64,000 nucleotides of DNA from Pleurodeles waltl (Eukaryota; Chordata; Amphibia; Caudata; Salamandridae), in contig NC_090444.1 in assembly GCF_031143425.1 (NCBI RefSeq), positions 1,347,018,323-1,347,082,322 on the forward strand, read 5' to 3'. Positions 1 to 12,423 of the stretch are shown here, piece after piece. A program made the position numbers and the translations under genes. Each line of letters opens with the position of its first letter. The stretch's first letter is position 1. A model generated the notes under the pieces. That model searched no databases and was not told the DNA's origin. It was given only the letters and a program-made list of their open reading frames with translations.

Positions 1-429
1 AAATATAGAACATCTGTACCCATAATACGCAGATTATCCAAGTGGACTAGAATGAGCCTGCTAATATTAAGTGAGTGAGGCTTGACTTCTGTGACCCGAA
101 ATTTTCCAGAAGTTGTCATATATTTCCCTAGACTCGTACACCTATTTATTTCAGAGTTATGAGCCTTAAACATGGTATAGTGTAGAAAAGAGATAGAAGA
201 CATTAGTGCCTGAGGTAAAAATCAATTCCTGACAAATTAATTCCCTCCTCTCCCCCCCATCGAGCAATCTCCCTACTGCCAGCATTTTGCAAGGTACTAT
301 AAACATTTGTTAATCAACAGTACCTTGAAAAAACAAGCTGCTCCACCCCAGCCAGTGTGGGTTTAGGCCAAATGTCAGTACCAAGACACCACTGACTGAA
401 GTCACTAAACATATTGGAGCTACTCTAGA
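1..429. other. no gene seen
   Basis: This AT-rich stretch before the first LINE remnant has no convincing coding frame, and I recognise no repeat end. It could be unassigned upstream sequence of the LINE that becomes readable near 430. Confidence 0.4.
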
Positions 430-2206
430 CACTTGGGAAAGGCAGTTCTGATTTTGTTAGATATGTCAGCGTTTTTCAATACAGTTCCTCACTCTATGCT
501 CTTAGCACACTTCCAAGCCATCAAAATTGGGAAATTGGCTTCAGACTGGTTAGCTTACTTTCTAAACGTTGGAGAGCAGGAAGTATGAGTTATCCCATAC
601 TCTTCCGGATCATTGGAGTCGACTGTGGGAGAGCAGCAGGGATCAGCCCCTAGCCCAACTCCGTTTAATGTATACCTTACCCCTTTAGCACAGTAGGCTA
701 AGGCATTGGGGGCCAAGGTGATTACATACTTGGATGACACTCATCTGCTGTTCACATGTGAGAAGGGAGAGATGAGAAGATTGAGGAAGAGTACCTTAAA
801 ACCTGACCTTCCTCTGTTTTTCACTGGATGACTACACAGCACTTAAAATTTAATGCAGATAAGACCGAAATACAATTTTTCAGTCTCAATCTGCTGGAAT
901 GGCGGATGCTGTGGCCCAAAGTTGCCCCACCTCCAGGCCAGCAGGGGGGAATAGTTCAGAACCTAGGCATTAAACTTGTCAATGATCTTTCTTTTTAGCA
1001 CAGATTATGTTGGTGATTGGAACTTGTTTTGGGCTTCTGCAAACCTTGAAAAAAAGTCTACACTTTTTCCTTGTCTGCAAGAAAGGCGGTCTTCCAGGCT
1101 CTTGTTACATCAAGGCTAGACTACGATAAATGACCTATATTTAGGACTAATGGACTATCAGCTTCACAAGCTTCAAGTGGTCCAAAATACAACAGCCTGC
1201 ATTCGTCTTAACCTGCTCCAAGAACACGTGCTTCCACATGTGCATGGCCATTTTGGTGCAACTTATCTTAGGGCCAAAATCAGTTTCTATGTCCCTTCCA
1301 GGAACTTGCAGTCAGCCCACTGCTCACTGGCAAGGATCTCCAAGACCCGTCGCAGAACAACAAGCTCTCTCTTGAACCCCTATCCACAAGTTAACCCAAA
1401 TAGCTAACTTTCACCAATATCAACTAAAAAGAATAAAATACCTCCTCTCCAACGAACAACTTAAAACTGGAGACTATGCTCTGGTCATGTCTGGAACTGA
1501 CAGAGGGAACGTCATACACTCAAGACTATGGGCTAGTGCTCTACCTCCTCTTAAAGCGGTATTTCACTGCATAGCTCTGCTAATCACAGACAAAAGAAAG
1601 TTCGATCATATTATGCCTGTGTTGAAAGACTTATACTTGCATCAAGTTCAAAATCAGTTGTAGCACCTTCAAAGCGCACTACACAGAAAGACCAGGCTAG
1701 CTTTCTGAACTGCTGAAAATATCATATGGTTTCAGAGATTCACACAGCACAAACTCCCTACTACTAGAACATCCAATATTCAAAACATCTATTGCAAAAA
1801 GCAATCATTTTCCATTTCTGTGTTCACTATATGAAACTTCTTTCCTAGGCATTTCTGGATGACTCCTGACAATTTCATATTCAGAAAGTATCTCAAGATG
1901 CTCCTATTCAAAAATCATCTGGCTGTCATTACTTAGATGAGTTACACCTGCTTCAATTGTTATCAGCTCTCCCCTCTTCCTGAATGAAAACACTTAATCA
2001 CCATACTGTCTTTGAAACAACTCTAGTGCATCCATATTTGTATCTCCTAACACTTTCCCCCAAATTCCATGCGTTTCTCCTGTTGACATATTGTTATATT
2101 TATGCACATTATTTTAATTGGGAATGGCTTTTAAATGTACAGTGGTCTAATGGCACTTGTTGAAGAAGCGCTTTAGAAAAACACTGTAAATAAATAAATA
2201 AATGGT
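430..2206 (+). mobile_element. L2/CR1-type LINE remnant, 5'-truncated
   Basis: Translating across several frames gives a decayed non-LTR reverse transcriptase. Near 450 is a block reading LLDMSAFFNTVPH, which fits RT motif A of L2/CR1 LINEs. Near 630-690 a QGSAPSPTPFNVYLTPL block fits motif B. Near 720-745 YLDDTHLLF fits the catalytic Y-x-D-D box. Near 850 FNADKTEIQ follows, and near 1110 SRLDYD matches the family's usual C-terminal SRLDY block. The 3' end reads GCGCTTTAGAAAAACACTG and then short AAATA repeats (about 2167-2204), the kind of tail L2-type LINEs use. The minus-strand LINE at 34885-38870 has a matching CTTTAGAAATACTG end. Stops and shifts throughout show it is dead. Insertion boundaries on the left are uncertain. 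Confidence 0.8.
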
Positions 2207-2997
2207 TGTTTGTTAGCTTCTATAGCTATTATTGTCAAAGGCTCTCCATTTCAAGCATGACCATCCGGGTTTATGTCAACTCAAGCTGCAAATGCATTAT
2301 TATGCAGTAAAGACACCAAACTGTTTTTCATTATACTAGGACACATTTTCTTGTGCAGCTTACACCTCCTATGTTTAACTACATGTTTTCCATTAGGGCT
2401 GTTGGTTCTACATGTATGCTTTGATCTTTACCAATTGATTTCTTTCCATATCTTGTTAAAGTAGGATAAACTAACAAAGGATCTTTCCTGTTGCCAATTT
2501 TGGGGGTTTCCTTCCTCATGAGTTTCATGGTTAATCTCCCTTACTGAGCTTGCATTCATTTATCTTTTGACATGGTTAGTCCTAGAAGGGGGTTTAATTT
2601 CTGAAATCAGTTTCCTTAAGGAGTAAACACCTTTTCATTTATTTGTCTTTGGGGATAACAAATCTTCCATTTGACTGCTGTGGTCTACCCATTCTACATA
2701 ATTCATAGTCTTAAAATTCTCAGATTGTGTTGCTTTATGGTTGCTGTTGTGTGGTTGGTTGGGGAGTTTTCCCTTTCCTTTGTCCTCAGTTTTGGTTACA
2801 AAAGTACTGGTGTGCAGTTGAGAGGTATTAAACTCTTCTTCATTCAGGGTAAAGTCTGTTTATAAGGCTGCATCACCTCTTGCCTTTGCATTGACCAAAT
2901 ATGGAGTATTGTTGTCAACAGTGATGCAATACGATTGGTGCCTCCCAAAGACTTTTCCATTAACAAAAACATGGATTCAATAGTCTGTGTAGGGCAG
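2207..2997. other. no gene seen
   Basis: T-rich sequence without a credible coding frame or recognised repeat end. Short open frames on the plus strand here are low-complexity and hydrophobic by base composition. Confidence 0.4.
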
Positions 2998-3700
2998 TTA
3001 ATGCTTCAGAGATAATAAAAACTGGTTTATGTGAATTCTTACATAAGTGCATGCCAACTTGGTCTGACCAAGCATATTCAAGAAAATTGTATCTACTAAC
3101 TGTCCCAAACTACCATCAACAGACTGTGTAAGTGAATTGTCAGGTTCTGGATGGACTACTTCTTCTACAACTTTGATACTATGCATTTTAATTATGATCT
3201 CTTCTGGGATATCTGCCAAGGAGAAGCCTGTCCTTACTGCAAGGGGAATGCTATCTTGGACTAACTCACTTGTGCTCTCATGGTGACTGGGAAGGTCAAC
3301 TGCGGCAGAAATGTTGCTGTCAGGCATCTTATCTATCTTGCCCTCTATATTCTTAGCAATATGTGGCAGCTGATTTAGGGTCACCTCTTAAATAGGGCTG
3401 AGCAAGCAGAATATCATCCGAGATTCAGACAACAGTGAGATGGACATTCCTGTTAGCAACAGCCTCACACTGAGCCTTTTTATCAAGTTATGTTACATCA
3501 GTGTTGCTTTGGGATGTCTTAGGGCCACTAAATTGTTTATGGAAAAAGTGTGTAATTAAATGTGTCCTTGTTCTATGAGCAGTAATGTATTCATCATCAT
3601 CATCATCATCTGCCTGGGGAGGTAGCACTACCACTAGCCCCAAGGTGACCTTTTTGCTCTTAAGCAGAGAGGCAATGAACCTGTTGTAGACTCCTAACAA
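2998..3700 (-). pseudogene. unassigned coding-like remnant
   Basis: Two minus-strand open stretches lie head to tail in different frames: about 3488-3700 (70 residues, with a D6 run encoded by a CAT/ATC repeat near 3595-3612) and about 2998-3384 (128 residues). The longer one has balanced, protein-like composition without low complexity, including segments such as SLADIPEEIIIKMHSIKVV and DGSLGQLVDTIFLNML. It has no in-frame ATG at its beginning; the first codon is GTG. The roughly 100 bases between them contain stops in all frames I tried. I do not recognise the family. It could be a decayed processed gene copy, part of an exon of an antisense gene, or an unidentified transposon protein. Confidence 0.35.
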
Positions 3701-5509
3701 CCATCTGGAACCTCAATGCTTATTGCAGGTTTTTTGTTTTTTATGTGCTGTCATTCATGTAGTATGCTGATATGTAGTAGTGAAGTTCTGGTGCCACTCA
3801 AGTAGTTGTTAACCAATAGTCAATCAAAGCTGGGAGATCTTCAGTTGTTGACTATTGCTTGCTCTTGCACTAATATCTCAAATAAACTGGTATCAAAATA
3901 ATCCAGGTTAGAGCGCAAATATCCAATGTTCTTATTGAGGCTTCCAGTAAAATACATCTATCCCCTATATAAACAATTGCATAAACAAATAACTATCTGT
4001 GTTGTCAGTGTTGACAAGTGGTGTGGGACCCCCTCTTCTAAAAATCCCTAATAACATCTTCTGTAATCAATTTCCAGTTCTCAAGTTCAAACCAGAGCCA
4101 GTCCAGGCAGCACCAATTGCGTTTCAACCTCTACATACCCCCACACCTGCAAATATCAACATCAGGTTCAGGGAAACATGGAGGGCTGAGTTCCCAAACC
4201 CAAATCTCAAAGTCCTCCATACCGTCTAGTGGCAATATCAAGTTAATCAACAGTAGTAAATTATCAAATCTAGCACACCTAAGGAAGCTCACATACTTCA
4301 AAAAGTCAGATTAATTACTTTTCTGGAAGAGAGGGTTAGGTGGGATGTGGTAGCTATCTTGAGACTGCCTGGATGCTCATATCAGTGTATGGGGGACCAT
4401 CTAAACTCAGGAGCTACCTTCTCGCTATTAGAAGAGCTGTACTCCCATCTGAGCCTCAGCCTGCACCCCATTGAAAGCCCCTGGTTGCCTGTGATCTGCT
4501 CTGGCCCGATCAACTAACTAATTGGCTAGCAGTCACAGATTCTCTGGTGACACAATCTTAACAAGGCAAAGCCAAGGCACAGCACACAGCACAACGCCTA
4601 GGAACCAAGCATAAAAAATCCAGACTGGGGTGAGCCCACAAAGCAACAGGGTGTGATTGGAAGCAGCAGATGGTCAGCAGCCAGGTTGACAGGCAGTGTA
4701 ACACATGCCCTGCCCTGTCTCATTTTGACTTATCACAATCGCCAGCCGGGGCACAATCATTCTTGTCTGCTCCTGTCTTCCGAGTAATTGATGGTTGTGG
4801 ACAGCATAGGCACCCAAGGTGCTGAGTCGTTCACCGCGCCCCACACACGCTGCGACCCAGCTTCTTTCTCTTCTTCATTCCGGTATCATGTAATGCAGTA
4901 TTGCCACAAAGCAGTGTCAGTGCTAATTTAATGTGATTTGCTTTTTTCAAGAAGTAAATATCATTCATTTTTACTTGTATAAATATTAACATATTTTATA
5001 TTAAACTATTAATTATGTGTTATGTATATTTATTTTTTAACACTAACTTAACTGTATTTATATTTTTGTTAAATTAAAATAATTTAATTAAACATTAGCC
5101 CCTTTGATTTTTTTTTTATATGCCTCCATTATTTTCTATGGGAGGGTTTTGCTGTTCCAGTGATTAGTCATGTGGGGTGCTGGAGTTGCTAGAGCTCTGA
5201 GCTGGAATACATTTGCTACTGTTTTGGATCCTTTTTGTGTGCTGTAACTACAGAAGTACAGTTTATGAATACAATGAGCTCACGCTGTTCTGAATGGGTG
5301 CATGTCCCTCGCTAAACCCCTCCTTAACCAGCTGTAAACCCCACATTAGTCCTCCCTTAACCCCTTGCATTTAGTATTAAGTACTCCCCATTTATCAGTC
5401 ACTCCCCAGCCCCTATAACAGTTACTACTAAAAGGTATGTATACCTACTTGTACAGAGATCTCCACAGTTGGCGTGTCTTATCATGGCCTTATAACTATG
5501 GACCCCTGT
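3701..5509. other. no gene seen; AT-rich
   Basis: No coding frame or recognised transposon end. The part from about 4940 to 5130 is strongly AT-rich. Confidence 0.4.
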
Positions 5510-5957
5510 CACGCATAACACTGCGTGAAAGGGGCGTTCCATGGGTGTTGCTTGGAGTGTTCCCATGCAGCACCCATGGAACCCGAAGGAATCTGACTAA
5601 TTCCCAAATTTACACGTCTGGGAATGCCACAAAATTTCTCCCTGTTTTTTCCTCTTTCTATGTATGCTGTATTCTGCAACACACATAGAAAGAGAGCAAC
5701 ACCTTTTGTGATTGTTTTTGTCCAGGAAGGTGTCCCTTCCTGCACAAAAGCGATCATCCCTGAAACACAGGCTTCCTTGCACTATGGTGCAAAGGTGCCT
5801 GCATTAGCGCTAGGCAGCAATTTGTGCACCAGCGCAAGGGAAAAGGACAGAAATGCAGCGTATCTTGTAGATATGGCACATTTCTGTACTTTCCTGTTGG
5901 CACAAGGAGGCACAGCAAGGCACTTGCTGCATCGCCCTGCACCACAGACCTCGTAAA
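5510..5957 (+). repeat. MITE family 2, copy A
   Basis: This stretch shares a series of landmarks, in the same order, with copies near 11507-12373 and 32591-33155: a 'cattccatggg'-type block, a 'ttcctgcacaaaaa'-type block, a 'cttgcactatggtg'-type block and a right end rich in 'ttgctgcat..ccctgc'. The right end reads CGTAAATGAGGCCCC; its reverse complement, GGGGCCTCATTTACG, resembles the GGGCC-N2-ATTTA termini of other MITEs in this window. It has no coding capacity. The left boundary is approximate. Confidence 0.6.
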
Positions 5958-6923
5958 TGAGGCCCCTGATGAGGCATCAGTCTGTTACAAGTACATTGTT
6001 ATCTCAATTTTAAGGTCAAACAAGAGCAATAGTCAACCCAGTGTAGTCTCCTTTGTCACATTTTTACCTTATTTGTTTAAAAAAATGCATCTTAGACTGG
6101 CATCTTGTTGCTCATTGGTCAATTCTGATATTCCCGAAGTGATGTTGGAAATTCCATCTTAGATAAGGTATAGTACAAAAGGACTGTCGCTTGACCACTT
6201 GTCAGGAGAGGTCCTTTGCCCCAGAATATCATGCAAGATATCGCCAGAAATGATCTTGACTACCAGGCTTGCTGCCCTATTGCCCTTTAAACTGAAAGTT
6301 GATATCAAGTCTCGAGTCTGAGAGGAGCTGATGCTGATACAATGTGTGTTTACCTTTCACGAGGAACACTGCCTTTATGACTTTTGTCAACTACATCGCT
6401 TTGCTGTAAATAGGTATACAGTGGACTGATTCTCCCTATGAAAATCTAGATGCAAATTATGTTAATCTACGCTTTCCTAATGTAACTCATAGAAGTAAGT
6501 TTTAGGGTGTTAGATTTTTTTTAGGTGACATTTTAACTATGGTAGAATTATTCATTTTATTTTCCTTGCTAGCAGCATGCATTTTTGCTGTCTGTGTGTT
6601 TAATTTAGATGTGCTGAGCAACGGATACCTCCAGCGAAATAAACACACTTTTTAGTTAAAGTGCATTTTTCTTAGTCCAGCCTGCGTGTGGCATTGAAGA
6701 GAAGAAAATAGGTTTATTTCTAATCACCATGGTGTTCCTGGATCCCTGTTTAGGGATTGCAAGTAAAGCAAGCGATTGCACCACTTCAACTATGTATTGG
6801 GTGAAATTCTGCAGGGCTACTAAAACATGTCTATCTCATTCAAGCATTGGTGCATTTAACTAAGTTCACTTGTGTCACCCATGGATGAGAAAAACCTTGT
6901 AGAGCTGAGTCAGAGACTCAGAG
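5958..6923. other. no gene seen
   Basis: No supported gene, repeat end or tandem array between the two MITE fragments. Confidence 0.4.
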
Positions 6924-7045
6924 CCTCATTTACAAGGCCTGTGGTACAGGGCAGCGCAGCAAGTGCCTAGATGCGCTGCCCTACGCCACTGGCAAAGGGC
7001 ACAAATGCACTGTATAGCAGGCACTGTGTGCCCCTACGGCCTGAT
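6924..7045 (-). repeat. MITE family 2, terminal fragment (copy D)
   Basis: It begins GAGCCTCATTTACAAGGCC and continues with a block that mirrors, in reverse orientation, the right end of the copy at 5510-5957 (including the 'cagggc..gcagcaagtgc' run). Only about 120 bp are recognisable, so it is a truncated or internally deleted copy. Confidence 0.5.
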
Positions 7046-9011
7046 AAGTGATTGCCTCAGTTTACGCAACAACATTGACTATTTATACTGGAAGTAGACA
7101 ATACATCTCCATTAAATGTGTCAGGGCCTGTGAATGCTCACTCAGGAGCAAAATTTAACCACTTGTCATCCATACCTTGCTGCAGCACCCTTGGATAAAA
7201 TCAAAAGCTGAACTTGCTCAAAATATGTGAGGAGGGGGCTAAGAAGGGGATTCCAGGGAGGTGATCCTGTTGAAGGCGAAGCCTAATTAGAGTGTCGTCT
7301 TTGAAATATGTTCATGAATTTGTGAGTATGACACAATTAAAGATCTCTCCTACCTGATGGATGGATCAAAACCAACAGTAGAGAATGAACACTCTCCCCT
7401 TTTCCTGGTGAGGTGATAGAAGGAGGCATGAGCCTGAGCCAAACTGTTCAGATGCCAGTCTGTAAAAAATTAGCAGCCAGGTTACGTAATCACATTGACC
7501 TTATTTAGTGTGCCACTCATTCTCTCATCTCACATAACAAACTCACATTTGAAGAAAGTATCAGAGAACCTGCTTAAACTTTTGCCAAACCTTCTGAATT
7601 AAATCATTTTCCTGAGGATTTTTTTTACTAGATCTCTATGTAGTCTCAAGTGCGAGTCAGTAAGCGTTTCTCTTTATAAAAAAAAATGAAATCTTTCCCT
7701 TGTGCTTGTAATCAGTCTTTTTAATCTTTGAAGTTCGTGATTCACTTTTAAGAGTTCATTTTTTGAATCTTTGAGAATGGTGCTCATACAAACTGTTTTC
7801 AGTTTTTCCAAAAACAAAAGATCATTCCTGCTTTTAAAATAAGTCTTTGTGTTTCTAAGAATTCACAAAAAAACTATCATATTCACGGTCCAGATATTTC
7901 CATTCGGTACCTTAAACTATGTAACTTCCTTTACTCCAGCGAATTTCAAACAAAGTCTTTTCTTTCTCTAAGAAATCTATTCTTGGTCTTCTAAGCTTTT
8001 GTCTGACTTTTAACAAAACATATTTTTTCTCAGGGGAGGCTTACCTTAATCTCTTTAAATCTTGTGTCTCTTCTCTCGATGAGTGCTGCTGCGTTTTTGA
8101 TGGAGACTCGATAATTAGCAGTTGAAGCAGGATGTGGTCTCCTTTTATTGTGGAGCAATGCTTTGATCCACTACCAGGTGGAGCATGGTATGGTCCCATT
8201 TTCTTATGGGGGCCAGATCCAAATTGACTGCCAGAGTTGCAAAAGGCAGGGCAAAGTTTAACCAGGCCTCTGCAATGGCCCCGACATGTTGTAAACCACA
8301 TCATGGTATAGGGCAGAGATGGTGAGTCAGAGTGCCAGACCTCTTTCCAATTGTCTCACAAGTCATGTCACTGACTGTGGCCTAACACTGGGAGGAGTAG
8401 AAGTGAGTCCTGACAAAACGTAACTCTGAATCTAACATTAATATATCCCTTGACCATAGTCCTACTCTGATCCAACCCTAAGTCTAACCTTAACTCTTAC
8501 CCAAAACGTAATATTCATACTTACTCTGATTCTAAATATGTGCCTCATTCAATCAGTCAATGTAAACCTAACCGAAGCTTCGGACTCTTACCAAAGTCCA
8601 GTGGTGTTTCTGACCCTAATTACTAAATCTGAATGTCTCATTTAGAGTTTGGAGGGAACTGAAAATCATCAATTTCTCTAAACTATAAATTGGGGGTGAA
8701 ATAGACAGGCTGAATTTCTTCCATAGTATAATCGTCATGGTAGAGTAAATTCAGCTAGAGAATTATGCTTCATGTATAGTGCTTCTGATAAAAAAATTGA
8801 AGATTTCCAGTTCTGTCATTTCTTTAAATGAGCACCTAAATATAAGTGCAAACCTAGAACTTTACTAACACAAAACCTTATTTTTTCTCTGCCTATAATC
8901 CTTACCCTAGCCCTAAACCTATATCTAACACCAATCCAACACTAAACCTAAACCTATACCTAACTGCAGAATTTAAAAGATGTAGGTCCTTCGACTTTTT
9001 CTTCAGAAAGG
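7046..9011. other. no gene seen; degenerate CCTAAC-like tracts
   Basis: No coding frame is convincing. Two tracts, about 8370-8590 and 8890-8965, are enriched in degenerate CCTAA(C/T)-type hexamer and heptamer words on the plus strand, as in old simple-sequence DNA. The rest is unassigned. Confidence 0.4.
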
Positions 9012-9016
9012 ATAGT

Positions 9017-11119
9017 TGTTGGACTTTTGCTTATGCAGGGACATCCTGAATCTTTTTGCCTCCTGCCTCCTATTTTTTCTGACCTGTCGCTGTTGGCTTT
9101 TGAACTCTGAGCACTTTCCCACTGCTAACCAGTGCTAAAGTGCATATGCTCTCCGTGTAAATTGTATGTAATTGGTTTATCCATGATTGGCCTATTTGAT
9201 TTACTAGTAAGTCCCTAGTAAGGTGCACTAGAGGTGCCAGGGCCTGTAAATCAAATGCTACTAGTGGGCCTGCAGCACTGGTTGTGCCACCCACATAAGT
9301 AGCTCTGTAATCATGTCTCAGGCCTGCCACTGCAGTGTCTGTGTGTGTATTTTTACACTGTAAATTCGACTTGGCAAGTGTACCCACTTGCCAGGCCTAA
9401 ACCTTCCCTTTTCTTACATGTAAGGCACCCCTAAGGTAGGCCCAAGGTAGCCCCAAGGGCAGGGTGCAGTGTATGGGTAAGGTAGGACATATAGTAATGT
9501 GGTTTATTTTTCCTGACAGTGAAATACTGCCAACTTCGTTTTTCACTGTTGCAAGGCCTGTCTCTCTCATAGGATAACATGGGGGCTACCTTTAAATATG
9601 ATTAAAGTGTAGATTCCCCTAGAGAGTAGATGGACATGTGGAGTTTGGGGTCCCTGAACTCACAATTTAAAAATACATCTTTTAGTAAAGTTGATTTTAA
9701 GATTGTGCGTTTGAAAATGCCACTTTTAGAAAGTGAGCATTTTCTTGCTTAAACCATTCCGTGACTCTGCCGTGTTTGTGGATTCCCTGTCTGGGTCAGT
9801 TTGACAGTTGGGTTGTTTTTCACCTCACACCAGACAGTGACACAAAGGGGATTGGGGTGTAACCTGCATTTCCTGATTAGCCATCTCTGCTAGGAGGGAG
9901 GGGTGGAGTGGTCACTCTCATCTGAAAGGACTGTGCCTGCCTCTGACAATGCCGGCTCCAACCCCCTGCTGTGTGTCTGATGACTTGCCTGGGCAAGGCA
10001 GGATTTCACAAGTAGGTGTGAGTCCCCTTTGAAGAAAGGTGACTTCAAAGACTAAAATGGGTATAAGAAGGGCACCCAAATCTACAGATTTGAGAAACAC
10101 TTCTGGAACCAAGAGGAACCTCTGCCTGGAGAAGAGCTGATAGCTGAGGAAGAAGTGCTGCCCTGCCTGTGACTGCTTTGTGGAGCTTTCCTGCAGTGCT
10201 GCTTCTGCCAGAGTAAGGGGGCAAAGACTGGACTTTGTGTGCCTTCCATCTTGTGAAGAAATCTCCAAGGGCTTGAGTTAGAGCTTGTCTCCTGTTGTTT
10301 GAAGTCTCAGGAACAGCAAAGACTTCTCTCTGCCAGCACCTGGAGTCTCTGGAGAGACTCCTGCTCTGACAAGTGGTGCCCGATCCAGTCCCTGGGCCCT
10401 TGAAAGGAAAGCTGGTGGAAATCCAAGGAAATCGACTTCGGACCGACGCCGCTGCTGAATCCGGTAACGCCGCCTGCACCTGACGCCGTGACCTTCGCTG
10501 GAACGCGACGCTCTTCGCAGGCCCGACACCGCAGCAGCCCCGCTGAAGTCCGCGACTCCGTTGAAGTTGCGGCACCACGTCGTGACCGACGCCGCTTGAA
10601 GTGCACGGATTCAACATTTCGCACAGACGCCGCGATTCCCGACTTCGCGCATCGGTTTGTTTTCACTCTTCACCAAAGGTACTGTACTTGGGGGTCTACA
10701 CGACTCCGTGTCTGGCGCCGCTGGTGTCGGCTTGTTGGGAACGACTCCGTCACGACGCCGTGTTAACATCTCATCTAAGCATTTTTGTTTGTAAGCGCTA
10801 TTTTTGAGTTTAATCTTTAAAAATTCATAACTTGACTTGTGTATGTTGGATTTTTGTCATTTCGGTCTTGTTTTGTTTAGATAAATATTTCCTATTGTTC
10901 TAAACCGGTGTTGTGTCATTTTGTAGTGTTTTCATGAAGTTACTGTGTGTGTTGGTACAAATACTTTACACCTAGCCCTCTGAAGTTAAGCCTACTGCTC
11001 TGCCAAGCTACCAAGGGGGTAAGCAGGGGTTAGCTGAGGGTGATTCTCTTTTACCCTGACTAGAGTGAGGGTCCTTGCTTGAACAACCTGACTGTCAACC
11101 AAAGACCCCATTTCTAACA
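9017..11119 (+). mobile_element. solo-LTR-like element, copy 1 (2.1 kb)
   Basis: The unit begins TGTTGGACTT and ends TTTCTAACA, giving TG...CA ends with a short inverted repeat (TGTTRGA/TCTAACA). It is flanked by a perfect 5-bp duplication, ATAGT, at 9012-9016 and 11120-11124. This is the signature of an integrase-inserted long terminal repeat. It has no credible protein-coding frame. It is colinear with the copy at about 17333-19558 over its whole length, sharing for example the 'gctaaagtgcat' and 'atgctactagtgg' blocks near the 5' side. A CpG-dense block lies at about 10430-10680. Superfamily (Gypsy or other) cannot be settled from the LTR alone. The strand is chosen to match copy 2; true transcription orientation is unknown. 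Confidence 0.75.
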
Positions 11120-11124
11120 ATAGT

Positions 11125-11506
11125 GAACAGGTTGTCATATGATTTGCGCAGTTACATATCACTTTGGCAACTTTCTTCTACTTTCAGTTTGACAATTGTT
11201 TCTACTCACAAAGGTGATTTAAATTTGAAAGTGACTACAAGATAAGACACATCTGATAGAAACCAGGCATCAGAATGGATTTGGAAATTTTGCGCACAAG
11301 TAGGTGGCACTGTATGGTGTCATCAGCACCGGCCAGGCTAGAAGTGACATCGGCAGAGCCTATATAAGAGCCGAGCCACCCCAGCGTGCTGACCTCAGCT
11401 CATGACTGGTTTTCCTCATCAGAATTATGGAGCCAAACTGAGGTAGAATGACAAATGTGCCAAGGAGTGGTACTGAAGGATCTCTGTGAGGTTAGAAACA
11501 CTGGGC
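11125..11506. other. no gene seen
   Basis: Unassigned sequence between the LTR-like element and the next MITE copy. Confidence 0.4.
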
Positions 11507-12373
11507 CAAAATTATGAAAGGTTTTGCATTGCCCTGAGCTATTCAAAGGTATGCAGGGTGAACCAAAACTTAAAATGAGATTTACCAAGCCACGCAAGGC
11601 CTCCTTGCTCAGGCCTGTGTTATTTAATAAATCTAGAGTAACACAAGGAGGGGCAAATCACTGCCTTGAATTACTCAGTGGCAGGGATGCATTCCTTGGG
11701 TGGAGCCTGGGTGCTCCCACACATCCACTAATGCATTCTGACACATTCCCAGATTTACCAGCACTGATAGACCTGGGAATATGTTAGGATTGAATGCCTC
11801 CCCACCAACAAAGAGAAATACCTTTATTTCTCCTCATTGCTTCTTCTTTATACGTGTTCTGCATTCTGCAGCCCACTATGCCTCTGAGGATCGTTTTTTT
11901 GCAGGAAGGTTCTCCTTCCTGTACAAAAACAGTCCTGCCTACAACGCAGGCACCCTTAAACAATGGTGCAAGAATTCCTAAACTGGCTCTTGGCAGAAGG
12001 TTTTGCTCCAACCCGGCCGAGAGTAGGAATGCATTGAATAATGTTACATAGAAAAACATCAAGGTGAGGGATGGAATGCTTGAATTGATCTCAGTCACTG
12101 GCAATTGCTCAGCTGGATCCCAATTCAACATTTTTTGCCAACCATGCCACCTCAGTTTGGACCCAGCCCTATGCAAATTAGTCTTGACCCTGCTCCTCAT
12201 GGGATCAGTCAAGCCTGAACTACCAAGCCAGGTCCTCCCTGAACCGGAACCCTTGCAACCTAGGACCGGTTTCGCCCTGGTTAGGTAGAGTAATAAATAT
12301 GATGCATTCCTGCCCTTTCACACAGTGCAGGGCAGCAACGTGGCTTGCTGCATTGCATTGTATGAATATTTGG
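11507..12373 (+). repeat. MITE family 2, copy B, split by an insertion
   Basis: The left end (GGGCCAAAATTATGAAAGG, from 11503-11507) and the inner landmarks near 11690-11990 match copies A and C. The right-end block resumes at about 12295 and ends near GGTAAATGTGCCCC (about 12373). The roughly 280 bp between, about 12010-12290, have no counterpart in copies A and C and so look like a later insertion. That insert carries a 'cctaggaccggtttcgccc' block near its right end, which reads like the conserved part of a short interspersed repeat, but I cannot name the family. Confidence 0.5.
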
Positions 12374-12423
12374 TAAATGTGCCCCACAGTTCAGAACAGG
12401 GAGGAGGGAGAGTCAGTAAGTAA

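Noticed and set aside
5437..6162. Several overlapping 60-112-residue frames on both strands
   Set aside because: They fall in a MITE copy whose relatives do not conserve the frames.
10045..10807. Overlapping frames of 68-190 residues on both strands in the CpG-dense block
   Set aside because: They lie within the LTR-like repeat, have Arg-rich compositions forced by CpG content, and are not conserved in frame in copy 2.
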